Below the pieces are notes generated by a model. The model saw only the letters and a list, made by a program, of their open reading frames with translations. It was not told the DNA's origin and searched no databases. From Nitrospira sp. (GTDB lineage: Bacteria; Nitrospirota; Nitrospiria; Nitrospirales; Nitrospiraceae): a stretch of 64,000 nucleotides of DNA. Shown here in pieces: positions 17,505 to 25,332 of the stretch. The DNA is taken from assembly GCA_030123605.1 (NCBI GenBank), contig CP126123.1:4183237-4247236 (forward strand), given 5' to 3'. Every line of letters begins with the position of its first letter. Position 1 is the first letter of the stretch. Made by a program: the position numbers and the translations under genes.

Positions 17505-17532
17505 GTGACATTCTCTGTCACGCTTACATGGT
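17505..17532 (+). promoter_or_regulatory. Promoter with inverted-repeat operator of DnaG-like gene A
   Basis: An exact inverted repeat GTGACA-TTCTC-TGTCAC occupies 17505-17521. Its left arm is also a plausible -35 (GTGACA), and a -10-like CATGGT follows at 17527-17532 after 16 bp. The same arrangement, GTGACC-TTCTC-TGTCAC with TATAGT, occurs at 22726-22753 before the paralogue. Conservation of arms, spacer and distance to the start codon in two otherwise divergent upstream regions argues for a real operator that occludes the -35. Confidence 0.7.
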
Positions 17533-17569
17533 AGCGTCCTCTCGTCCATTTTATGGAGGAGGGGTGGTC

Positions 17570-18841
17570 ATGCTGACGAGACGGAATCTCTTCAAGTCTG
17601 CCGTGACATTTGGTTTAAGTGCCCTCGCGCCCTGGCTGGATAGGCCAGCTCTCAGCGCGGTTGAGAAGGTGAGGCAGGGTTGTGAGTCGGCTGGAGATGA
17701 TCCGCCCCCGGAACTCCGGAGTCATCTCCTGGAGATGGAATACTTGGAGAACCTCAAGGATGACTTGGACTGTGCCGAGGTAGTCGCTTTCTTCAGTCCG
17801 TCCTTGAAGAGGGGGTCTTGGACGGACACCGATTCTCTGAGGATGACACGGCATTGCCCCTTTTGCGGCGAAGTGGGTTTGCACGTGGGACCGGAATCCT
17901 TCCGCTGCAAGTGGTGCGAGGCAGAAGGTTCGGCGATCGAGTTCCATGCAAGGGTTCATGGAATATCTCATGGCGAGGCGTCGGCGCGGCTCGATGGTCT
18001 GTTGAATGACGGGATCCTCAGAGGTCGTCGTTGTGAGAACGAACATGCGTCCAGGATGCTGGTGGAAGCACAAGGCTTCTACCAGGAACTGCTCCGTGAG
18101 AAGCCGGAAGGTGCGATCGCTCGACAATGTCTGGCTGAACAAGGGCTCACGCAATCCACGATCAAGCGGTTTCGGATTGGTTATGCGCCGCCTGAACCGG
18201 AAAATCTCTTGAGCAACCATCTGGTTGCCGCCGGATATGTCATCCCCAAACTCCTGCAAAGGCTTCATGTGAACGAAGCGGGCGAACAGAAGTTGATCGA
18301 TCGATTTGGCGGCGGCAACCTGCTCATTCCGATCTGCGACTCGGCAGGGCATAGCTGGGGTTTCATGAAACACAAGCTCACCTCTTGGCGGGATTCACTG
18401 CAGACGGGGTGGACTCAGGACACATTGTCCGTCTCTGAACGGCGACTGCGTAGGCTGATCTTTTCCCATCCCGCCTGGCCGGAGGATTTCAACCGGCACA
18501 AGATGCTGTTGGTCGCAGAGACGCCTTGGGAGGTTGTGACGCTGCACAATGCCGGCATTGAGAATGTTGTCTACTTGTTCGACTGCGCGACAGATCCCGT
18601 TCGGCTACGGACGCTCCTGTCGTTCGGCCAGGATTTCGTGTGTGCCTTTGATCCCAAAGGCTACAGACCGGTGACCGCGTTTCGCTTCGTTGAAAGACTG
18701 GAACGTGAGGCGCGGCAACTCAGCGTGATGACCGTGCCGCCCAAGGGCGGGGTGTTAAACCTGCTGCAGTCCAGCGGCGGCCAAGCAGTGCGCGAGGCCA
18801 TGAGTCAGGCGATCCCGTTTCATAATTGGATGGGGGCATGA
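17570..18841 (+). CDS. DnaG-like protein A: CHC2 zinc finger, primase core, degenerate Toprim, Tat-like N-terminus
   Basis: The 423-residue protein starts MLTRRNLFKSAVTFGLSALA, a twin-arginine-like signal with a hydrophobic core and a possible cleavage after ALSA (about residue 30). A DnaG-type zinc finger follows (Cys96, Cys99, Cys113, Cys116; CPFC...FRCKWCEAEGSAIEF). Next is a DnaG N-terminal-like segment (AIARQCLAEQGLTQSTIKRFRIGYAPP, NLLIPICDSAGHSWGF). A Toprim-like domain comes last, with Glu317 in LLVAETPWEVVTLHNAGIENVV and Asp361 in AFDPKGYRP, but the second acidic residue of DxD is missing. A GGAGGAGGGG site fixes ATG 17570. DnaG-like proteins make RNA primers in the cytoplasm, so a signal peptide and a damaged catalytic site are unexpected. 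The function is unknown. The paralogue is at 22792. Confidence 0.75.
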   Translation: MLTRRNLFKSAVTFGLSALAPWLDRPALSAVEKVRQGCESAGDDPPPELRSHLLEMEYLENLKDDLDCAEVVAFFSPSLKRGSWTDTDSLRMTRHCPFCGEVGLHVGPESFRCKWCEAEGSAIEFHARVHGISHGEASARLDGLLNDGILRGRRCENEHASRMLVEAQGFYQELLREKPEGAIARQCLAEQGLTQSTIKRFRIGYAPPEPENLLSNHLVAAGYVIPKLLQRLHVNEAGEQKLIDRFGGGNLLIPICDSAGHSWGFMKHKLTSWRDSLQTGWTQDTLSVSERRLRRLIFSHPAWPEDFNRHKMLLVAETPWEVVTLHNAGIENVVYLFDCATDPVRLRTLLSFGQDFVCAFDPKGYRPVTAFRFVERLEREARQLSVMTVPPKGGVLNLLQSSGGQAVREAMSQAIPFHNWMGA

Positions 18842-18862
18842 CTTCCGAGAAGGAGGCTCTTC

Positions 18863-19102
18863 ATGGAATGGCTGGTCTTGTTCATGCTGCAGGTTCTGGT
18901 TCCGGTAGATTCTCCGATGCAGCTCACGCTGAACAAATCTCTGGCGCAGGTCATTCAAGAGCAGATCAGTTGCCGGAAGGAGTTCGATGAGGCGAGGCCG
19001 GAATTCGAACTGGCGAATCAGATCGACGACCCATTTCAGCGCCTAAACGCCGTCGACAGGTTACGGAGGACTGTGTTACTACGCTGCGGCGTGAGGGGGT
19101 GA
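18863..19102 (+). CDS. Small protein with hydrophobic N-terminus between DnaG-like A and the DUF262 gene
   Basis: The 79-residue product begins MEWLVLFMLQVLVPV, a possible membrane segment, followed by a charged helical tail (VIQEQISCRKEFDEARPEFELANQIDD). An AAGGAGG lies 7 nt before the ATG. It starts 21 bp after DnaG-like A, and its TGA at 19100-19102 overlaps a possible GTG start of the next gene, so the three appear to form one operon. The family is not recognised. Confidence 0.55.
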   Translation: MEWLVLFMLQVLVPVDSPMQLTLNKSLAQVIQEQISCRKEFDEARPEFELANQIDDPFQRLNAVDRLRRTVLLRCGVRG

Positions 19103-20100
19103 GTGCAGTGCGCGCTAATTTTGAGGAGTTCATGATGAGTGATAAGCCGTTCACTGATGGGAAGACGATCATTGGGTTTAACTTGCTTAAAATGATCTAC
19201 TGGTTTGCCGAATCAGAGGGTATCCAAGGGCCTCAGAAAGCGCATAAGGATTCTCTCTCGTTTCATGGATGGCCTAAGATCATGCTTCCTCCCGTTCAAC
19301 GCAGCGCTGTATGGCGTCCCAAGCAGGTGGTGGACTTGTGGGACTCTGTGATGCGGGGCTTACCCATCGGAATGTTCTACCTGACGCGGCAGGAGGCGGG
19401 GCAGCACTTTGGTACCACATTGACGGGCAATACAAGAGAGGAAGTCTTGCCAGATGTTAGCTACGCTTTGCTGGATGGTCAACAACGTATACGCGCGTTG
19501 CTGCTCGGCATTGTTGGCTTTTCAGAAGAAAAGCGTTGTCTCTGGGTCGATCTTGGCAATGAGGAAGCATCTCGACATCCCGTGCTGCGCATCACTTCAA
19601 AAGGGCAACCATTCGGGTATGACACCAACACCGGGAATAAGTTTAGTTTGGAGGAAAGGAAAGCGGCTCGTCGTAAGTTAGAGAAGGATGGCGAAATTTT
19701 GTATAAGGATGGGACGCGGTCGGCCTACGATCAAGAACTTTTCGATGACAAAGATATCACTCAGAACGGCAGGCCAATCCAGCCACGACCACCGCTACCC
19801 TACAGGGCTTCCGAGTATACATTTAAGCTCTTTGAGCTACTCCATGCTTGGCAAGAAGGAGAGGCTCACAGTGTAGATGAGGGAGTCGCTGGACTTCGGG
19901 CCTTTACCAAAAGCGGACCAAGCGAGGACACATTGGTCTGCCTGCACAAGGCATTCGAAAAAATCGAAAAGGCTGAAGTGGCATTGTTACGAGTGGATCC
20001 TAAGAACTTTCTCAATGAAAGGGAGGATCTCCTTGAATGATCTTCCCCCGATTTCACAGACACTTCCATAAGTGGGAGAATGAGGAAATCGGAGGACAGC

Positions 20101-20397
20101 ATGAGCACGAAGACACGACGGTCGTATACGGCGGTGTTCAAAGAAGAAGCGGTGCGTTTGGTACGGGAGTCTGGGCATCCCGTTACACAGGTGGCGCGGG
20201 ATCTGGGGATTGCCGATCATCTCCTCTACCGCTGGCGAGCGGAGCAGCAGCAGGCAGAGGAGCGTGGACAGCCCCGGCAATCTCTACAGGCCGAGCAGAC
20301 GGAACTGGCCCAGCTGCGGCGTGAAAATGCCGTCTTGAAGCAGGAGCGGGATTTTTTAAAACGTGCGGCGGCGTTCTTCGCGAGGGAGTCCCAATGA
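20101..20397 (+). CDS. IS3-family transposase OrfA
   Basis: The 98-residue protein contains the OrfA helix-turn-helix (TAVFKEEAVRLVRESGHPVTQVARDLGIADHLLYRWRAE) and a C-terminal leucine-zipper-like helix (LAQLRRENAVLKQERDFLKRA). It binds the terminal inverted repeats. ATG 20101 follows a GGAGG. A heptamer TTTTTTA at 20352-20358, read T TTT TTA in this frame, is a good programmed -1 frameshift site. The -1 frame from it is open into OrfB, so an OrfAB fusion transposase can be made. The stop codon overlaps the OrfB start (ATGA at 20394). Confidence 0.95.
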   Translation: MSTKTRRSYTAVFKEEAVRLVRESGHPVTQVARDLGIADHLLYRWRAEQQQAEERGQPRQSLQAEQTELAQLRRENAVLKQERDFLKRAAAFFARESQ

Positions 20398-21257
20398 GAT
20401 ACCGCGCGATCCAGGAGCACGACCGTCGCTATCCGATCCGCCTGATGTGCCGAGCGCTGGCGGTCTCCCCCGCGGGGTATTACGCGTGGCGAGGACGTCC
20501 AGAAAGTCGGCGGGCGGCCGCCAATCGTACGCTGCTCGTCACAATTCGAGTGCTCCATCAGGACAGTCGTCAGACCTATGGCAGTCCGAGCATCTGGCGG
20601 GCTCTCCGCAAACAGGGCCACCGGGTTGGGGAGCATCGCGTGGCCCGGCTGATGCGCCACGATGGCCTCCGGGCCAAGACCGTGAAGAAATGGCGGGCCA
20701 CGACGCACTCGTCGCACCGCTTGCCCGTGGCAGCGAACACGCTTGACCGCCAGTTCACGGTGTCGCAGCCCAACCGGGTCTGGGCAGGCGATATCACCTA
20801 CGTCTGGACCCTGGAGGGGTGGCTGTATCTGGCCGTGCTGCTGGATCTGTACTCGCGTGCAGTCATCGGCTGGGCGATGGGCCCACGATTGACAGGAGAT
20901 TTAACCGAACAGGCCCTCCGCATGGCGCTCACCACTCGGCTGCCCGAAGCTGGACGCCTGCATCACTCCGATCGCGGGAGTCAGTATGCCGCAGGGCCGT
21001 ACCAGCAGCTGCTCACCACGCACGGTATCACGGCCAGCATGAGCCGCAAAGGCAATTGCTGGGACAACGCCTGCGTGGAGAGCTTCTTCGGGACACTGAA
21101 GCGCGAGCTCGTGTACCATCGGCACTATGCCACACGAGCCGAAGCCAAGCAGGACATCTTCGAATACATTGAGGTGTTCTACAATCGGACGCGTCGGCAC
21201 TCGACCCTCGGCTATCACTCCCCGGTCGAGTATGAATCGAGGACGGCAGTCGCGTAA
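20394..21257 (+). CDS. IS3-family transposase OrfB (DDE integrase domain)
   Basis: The 287-residue protein has an HTH_21-like N-terminus (YPIRLMCRALAVSPAGYYAWRGR) and an rve integrase core with the three catalytic acids in AGDITYV, HHSDRGSQYA and ACVESFFGTLKRE. The C-terminal YNRTRRHSTLGYHSPVEYE is typical of the family. It is full length and apparently functional. It catalyses strand cleavage and joining of the element, most likely as the OrfAB fusion. Confidence 0.96.
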   Translation: MRYRAIQEHDRRYPIRLMCRALAVSPAGYYAWRGRPESRRAAANRTLLVTIRVLHQDSRQTYGSPSIWRALRKQGHRVGEHRVARLMRHDGLRAKTVKKWRATTHSSHRLPVAANTLDRQFTVSQPNRVWAGDITYVWTLEGWLYLAVLLDLYSRAVIGWAMGPRLTGDLTEQALRMALTTRLPEAGRLHHSDRGSQYAAGPYQQLLTTHGITASMSRKGNCWDNACVESFFGTLKRELVYHRHYATRAEAKQDIFEYIEVFYNRTRRHSTLGYHSPVEYESRTAVA

Positions 21258-22725
21258 CCAGGTGTCCACGAAACTGGGGGAAGGTCAGAATTATTTGATC
21301 GAATTGGAGCCGGCGGGACAGCTCTCAGTGTCGAGGAACGGCTTTATTCGATTTATAAATACCACTGGCCATATATACGAGATGCCGTAAAGAATATCTA
21401 TGAGGAGGTTGGTAGGGTTCTGCCTCCCACGAAAATCGCGGCGACTGCAATCCGTATCGCCTATGCTCAAACGGATAAAGATCGAAACAATATGCCGGAT
21501 GTCGCAGCCTTTTCGAAAATGATGGTCGATGAGCAAGGGAAGACGTTCCGGAGTTGCCTCCAGCAATTAATTCCTAAAAGTGAACCTGAAATGGATCAGC
21601 GCCGTACTCTGTTGGGTAGCTTTCAAACCATCAAGAGTCTCTTGTCGTACAACGACGCGGCAGGAAATTTCTGGATACCCGATGTTCTGCTCGCATCTCT
21701 TCCGCCTGAACTGTGGCAGGTGCTCACTTTCTGGGCCGTGACTCATCTTGCACCGAAGAATTTAGGGCAAACACGGGAAGAAGTAGTACGCTTCGCCCTT
21801 TTCTGGCATCTATGCGTATTCAACAATGAAAAAGCGGCACGATGGGCGTTCGCCGCGATTGAGGGGTCTAAAGGAGGCTCAGACTTTCCTGGAGAGGCTC
21901 TCTATCGGCGGTTCACCGGAAATGAGGGGGAGTACTGTGCGCACAAGCTGATTTCACCTAAAGACTTCAGTGAAAAGGTGTGTAAGGAAGAAAGCTCCAG
22001 TTGGAGGTCCTACGCTGATCGATTTGTTGTGGGTGGCATAAGGAATCACCTCTTGTCTGACTGGTGGAATGGTGGAAGAAAGATGCTGCCGTGGTTGCAA
22101 CGCACATATATTCAGAGGGCCTTCCCACAGTATGAACCTTTGTCAGAACATGAAGATGATCTTCCGTATGACCTTGACCATTTGTGTCCAAGCAAAGATT
22201 GGGGCGACAACTGGAGGAACTTGCAAAAGCGTCTTGTTGGACTTGATCAGAACCAAACAGACACAGTTTATCGCTGCAAGGAGGTGGTGGGGGGTGGGAT
22301 CGGAAATCTTCGTGTTTTAGATGCGTCTAAAAATCGGGGCAAGCAAGATCGCGATGTTGCTGACGAAATGTCTTTCATTTTACGCGACGATCAGCCACCG
22401 CAGGCAGCTGACGCAGAGGAGATGGCGAACTTCGCATTTGCACCAGAGCACCGAGGAGTATGGAAAAAAATAGCTTATCCTGGCTCAAAGGTACCGGACA
22501 GAAAGTGGGACGAAGACCGGCTCAAAGCGTTTCAGGAAGCCGTGGAGCGGCGATCGGCTTGGCTCTATGAGCGCTTTTACCAAGACTTAGGCTATGAGCA
22601 ATGGATGAGCGGCAAGCAAGATAGTTAGGTCCGTGGGACTTTTGTCGGATCCGACGAGTCTGAACCGTTAGTCAGCAAGGTGTTATTCGCAGAATACAAG
22701 GCATTGTGGCCGCACTAGCTTCCCC

Positions 22726-22753
22726 GTGACCTTCTCTGTCACACCTCTATAGT
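22726..22753 (+). promoter_or_regulatory. Promoter with inverted-repeat operator of DnaG-like gene B
   Basis: GTGACC-TTCTC-TGTCAC (22726-22742) forms the same inverted repeat as that upstream of gene A, with one arm mismatch. A better -10, TATAGT (22748-22753), follows at the same 16-bp spacing. The distance to the GGAGGGG ribosome site and ATG 22792 is also alike, so the two genes are probably co-regulated. Confidence 0.7.
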
Positions 22754-22791
22754 ACGCTCCCCTCGTTCATCCACCATGAAGGAGGGGAATC

Positions 22792-24078
22792 ATGTTCACA
22801 AGACGCACCTTGTTCAAACTCTTGGTGGCAGTTGGCGCTCGCTCGGTGTGGCCGAATCAGGCGTGGGCTCAAAAGCTCCGCCTAACCACCTCAAACCCTC
22901 ATTCATCAGTTCTGGTTCCTCAAACTTCTTCGGACATTCGGTCCACAACTAACGACTCTCCGCCGGTTCTTTCTGCCGTCGAGCAGTGGGAAAACCTGCT
23001 GGATGACCTGGATGGCATCGAATTGATCGGACGTTACAGTCGGCTCACGCTGGTTGGTGATGGATCGCGCGACTATCGGGGATCGTGCCCGTTCTGTCGT
23101 CAGGGGCCGGATTCGCTCATGGTCAGTAGCCGTGATGATTCCTATTTCTGTACCGGCTGTCTTGTAAGCGGTCACGCGTTGGATTGCTACACGAGTATGG
23201 AGAGGCTGACTTCGACAGAAGGGATATATCGGCTGGCCGGATTGCTGGCCTCCGGGGCTTTGACGGGGAAGCGCCTGAGGCTGGAGCGAATGGGTGTTGT
23301 GCTTGAGGAAACGCGACGATTGGCCTGCGAAGCGCTGCAGCATGGCTGCGCTGGACGTGATACTCGTGACTGGTTGAAGCGGGAAGGCGTCACTCAGGAG
23401 ACGAGCGAACAGTTTTCACTCGGCCTTCTGTCGAAGGACGTTCGACAAGCACTCATCCCGCACCTTCTCGCCAAGGGGTTTGAACAAGCCGAGTTGGAGG
23501 ACATCGGTATCACCGGATGGCTTGCCCGCCATGCTGATGAATCAGGTGTGAGCGTGCTGATCCCGATTAGGGATGCGGATGGGAGGTGCCATGGGTTCTA
23601 TGAGCAAGCCACGTACGAGGATGCTGAGGTCATGTGGACCTCCTATTCCTTGCCGTATGGGTTTACACTGCTTTCGCCCCATCGCGCCGATCGGTTGGTT
23701 TTATCTGCAGAGACCGGGCGAACGTCATCTGCATCGGTAATCCTGGCTGAACGGCCTTGGGATGTCGTGCTGCTGGCTGAAGCCGGAATCAAAGACGCAG
23801 GGTATGTGGCGCCACTTGATCCAGCAGAATACCGCAGGCGCCTCAACCTGTATGTGCAGCGCGGGCACACTGCGATCTGGCCCATCCGCCAGACCGACAT
23901 CACGGTGGAGTTTCTGCGTGGTCTGACGGAGGGGTTTGGCCGGTCTGTCGGGCAGCTACGCTTCGCGATCTTGCCTCCCGGGCTGAGGCTGCCTGAGGTG
24001 ATCCGGCGGGAAGGGCTCGACTCCGTGCGCGCGCGGCTGGCCGAGGCAAAACCATTGAGGGAATTGCTGGGGTTCTGA
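22792..24078 (+). CDS. DnaG-like protein B: paralogue of the protein at 17570
   Basis: The 428-residue protein begins MFTRRTLFKLLVAVGARSVW, followed by AWA-QKL, a good signal-peptidase site after residue 26. The TRRxLFK block matches protein A. The zinc finger is Cys99, Cys102, Cys120, Cys123 (SCPFCRQG...YFCTGCLVSGHALD). The DnaG-like region has TRDWLKREGVTQETSEQFSLGLL and VSVLIPIRDADGRCHGFYE. The Toprim-like part keeps Glu320 in ILAERPWDVVLLAEAGIKDAGYV, but the DxD position reads IWPIRQTD, so it is more eroded than in A. Overall identity to A is low, but the order and spacing of all blocks agree. No DNA synthesis seems possible from the Toprim as seen. An exported or membrane-tethered nucleic-acid-binding role is a guess. 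Confidence 0.75.
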   Translation: MFTRRTLFKLLVAVGARSVWPNQAWAQKLRLTTSNPHSSVLVPQTSSDIRSTTNDSPPVLSAVEQWENLLDDLDGIELIGRYSRLTLVGDGSRDYRGSCPFCRQGPDSLMVSSRDDSYFCTGCLVSGHALDCYTSMERLTSTEGIYRLAGLLASGALTGKRLRLERMGVVLEETRRLACEALQHGCAGRDTRDWLKREGVTQETSEQFSLGLLSKDVRQALIPHLLAKGFEQAELEDIGITGWLARHADESGVSVLIPIRDADGRCHGFYEQATYEDAEVMWTSYSLPYGFTLLSPHRADRLVLSAETGRTSSASVILAERPWDVVLLAEAGIKDAGYVAPLDPAEYRRRLNLYVQRGHTAIWPIRQTDITVEFLRGLTEGFGRSVGQLRFAILPPGLRLPEVIRREGLDSVRARLAEAKPLRELLGF

Positions 24079-24107
24079 TTGTCGGACAACAGGGGATGTC
24101 CGGAATC

Positions 24108-24268
24108 GCATCTCGTCTCGTACACACCCTCCGACCTTGTTTGATAGGTTGAGCGCCGACGGCCGTTCTCATCCGACGAATGTCCGATCGCGTCCTCATC
24201 GGTGTAGACAGGAGAGAGCATCCACTTGCCGATGCGAGCAGTACGAGTAGCATGACGGCATGGATCAT
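24108..24268 (-). pseudogene. Frameshifted copy of a small lipoprotein gene
   Basis: Read on the minus strand from ATG 24268, the product starts with a signal and lipobox (MIHAVMLLVLLASASGC, then SLLSTPMRT). The frame then breaks near 24190, where one base present in the copy at 25363-25524 is missing. In the shifted frame the homology resumes (IGHSSDENGRRRSTYQTRS, then GVYETRCD). The two copies match closely at the DNA level over about 160 bp, so this is a decayed duplicate lying just after DnaG-like B in convergent orientation. Confidence 0.7.
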
Positions 24269-24360
24269 CACGGTTTTCGTTTGCCGATTCTTCAAGAATT
24301 CACTCTTGGAGGCAATGCGTCAGCTATGCCAGCCTACCAGTTCGCAACGACGAAGCGCAC

Positions 24361-24402
24361 ATTCATTTTCATGAATGCATCGGAGAATCTGGTAACATGT
24401 TA
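24361..24402 (+). promoter_or_regulatory. Two palindromes upstream of mazE, possible autoregulatory sites
   Basis: ATTCAT-TTTC-ATGAAT (24361-24376) and TAACATGTTA (24393-24402) are perfect inverted repeats within the 90 bp before the mazE ATG at 24453. MazEF operons are usually repressed by the MazE-MazF complex at such palindromes. No confident -35/-10 pair was identified around them, so the role is inference. Confidence 0.35.
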
Positions 24403-24452
24403 GGACAATATGTGGTACCTGCGATTAGCAGGCCACGAAAAGGGGAATTCCT

Positions 24453-24716
24453 ATGCCCTCTGAGACCCACCTGACCCCGAAGGAGAAGCAAAGACAGTAC
24501 CGGAGCCGGTTGCGCCGTAAGGGTTTGCGACCGGTGCAGATATGGGTTCCGGACACCGGAGCCGCAGGATTTGCGGCTGAATGCCGCCGCCAGGCGCGCC
24601 TCGCGGCACGGTCTGTACAGGAGAAGCCCGTTCTTGACTTCATCTCAGAGATCGCCGACTGGGGTAAGGATGAAACGCGGCGATCTTGTCGCCGTCGTAG
24701 CCAAAGGCCATTATAG
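24453..24716 (+). CDS. mazE: MazE-like antitoxin (DUF3018 type)
   Basis: The 87-residue protein contains the antitoxin signature KQRQYRSRLRRKGLRPVQIWVPDTGAAGFAAECRRQARLAA and a toxin-binding tail (VLDFISEIADWG). Family members usually end near that DWG, whereas here the frame runs about 15 residues further into the toxin gene before stopping, so the C-terminus may be slightly extended. A GGGG-rich ribosome site precedes ATG 24453. It overlaps the mazF start at 24670, as expected for a coupled toxin-antitoxin pair. Confidence 0.75.
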   Translation: MPSETHLTPKEKQRQYRSRLRRKGLRPVQIWVPDTGAAGFAAECRRQARLAARSVQEKPVLDFISEIADWGKDETRRSCRRRSQRPL

Positions 24717-24995
24717 TGGAAAGCCGCGGCCTGCCCTTGTTCTGCAATACGACCTGTTCTCTGCGCTAGGCAGTGTCACGATTTGCCTCCATACGACCGA
24801 TCGTCTTGATGCTCCCCTTTTCCGCCTTTCCGTTGAGCCCTCTCCTGAAAATGGTCTCAAGCAGCCCGCGCAAATCATGATCGATAAAATCGTGACCGTT
24901 CCTCATGAGCAATTGGTACCAGCATCGGCTTACTCGATCACGAGATGATGGTCCGCGTCGACCGCTCCCTGGCCGTCTTTCTCGGAATCGTCTGA
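24670..24995 (+). pseudogene. mazF: MazF/PemK-type endoribonuclease toxin gene with a frameshift
   Basis: From ATG 24670 the protein reads MKRGDLVAVVAKGHYSGKPR, then PALVLQYDLF, and later QPAQIMIDKIVTVPHEQL, matching MazF/PemK toxins (mRNA endoribonucleases). At about 24913-24915 one base appears to be missing. The current frame ends early at 24948, while the neighbouring frame continues with the expected C-terminal helix GTSIGLLDHEMMVRVDRSLA and stops at 24995. The last helix is therefore lost in the translated product. The toxin is probably inactive or altered, unless a sequencing error caused the shift. Confidence 0.75.
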
Positions 24996-25332
24996 TCTTC
25001 TCAGCGACCCATTTGCGGCCGGTGTGATTTCCCACGCCAATAAGTGTCGGCGTAGCAGGATGCGGAAATAGTCCGCCAGCGGCGTTCTCGCATCACTCAG
25101 CGGCTCACCGTACGGCACGAGTACGATTCGCCTCTTCGCTCGCTGCGGCCTTGCTGGACGGCCTGTTTGCGTATCCTGCAAGACTGTTCAGTGTCGTTTC
25201 GCACTGCGACATCTGTGGTGGCTACAGGGCTCACAATGAGTTTTTCGCAGCTAGGTCTTTGGCAGAGGGGCCATGGCGAAAATGTCATACGGCTTTACGG
25301 AATGCTCCGATTCTCCTTTCGCCTGCCTGGAA
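24996..25332. other. Gene-free stretch containing a repeat-like element
   Basis: No convincing gene was found between the broken mazF and the small lipoprotein gene. Minus-strand frames are open here and include the phrase LVPYGEPLSDARTPLADYFR, but this looks like translation of the interspersed repeat described at 25055-25179 rather than a gene. The remainder shows nothing recognisable. Confidence 0.4.
25055..25179 (-). repeat. Short interspersed repeat-like element with terminal inverted repeats
   Basis: The 125-bp segment is bounded by GCAGGATGCG (25055-25064) and CGTATCCTGC (25170-25179), inverted at 9 of 10 positions. Inside are further short complementary blocks such as GTACGGCACGAGTACG. 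From memory, similar sequence (translating as LSDARTxLADFF) recurs between genes in some environmental bacterial genomes, but I cannot verify this here and only one copy is present in the window. It may be a small non-autonomous element or a structured intergenic repeat. Confidence 0.4.

Larger units (their letters stand above)
20038..21287 (+). mobile_element. Intact IS3-family insertion sequence
   Basis: The 1250-bp element starts TGATCTTCCCCC (20038) and ends GGGGGAAGGTCA (21287). The 25-bp terminal inverted repeats match at about 19 positions. The insertion is flanked by a 3-bp direct repeat GAA (20035-20037 and 21288-21290). It encodes OrfA and OrfB in the usual IS3 order with no inactivating mutation seen. 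The clean target duplication and the perfectly restorable host gene suggest a recent insertion. Confidence 0.95.
19135..22628 (+). pseudogene. GmrSD-like DUF262/DUF1524 gene, split by an IS3-family insertion
   Basis: The two exons-by-insertion are 19135-20037 and 21291-22628. Removing the IS and one GAA target copy joins them in frame into a 746-residue protein. The join recreates DLLELFDRIGAGGTALSVEE, a typical DUF262 block. The N-terminal part has RSAVWRPKQVVDLWDSVMRGLPIG and the nucleotide-binding LLDGQQRIRALLLGI. The C-terminal part has a DUF1524 HNH-like motif DLDHLCPSKDW...GNLRVLDASKNRGKQDR. In GmrSD-type enzymes DUF262 is an NTPase and DUF1524 the nuclease, acting against modified phage DNA. 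The N-terminal piece now ends in a TGA supplied by the IS end. The start (19135, 19132 or GTG 19099) is uncertain. GC content is visibly lower than in flanking genes, suggesting transfer. Confidence 0.88.

Noticed and set aside
24930-25181. Minus-strand ORF containing LVPYGEPLSDARTPLADYFR
   Set aside because: The sequence coincides with the repeat-like element and the mazF tail; it lacks a ribosome site and a recognisable family.
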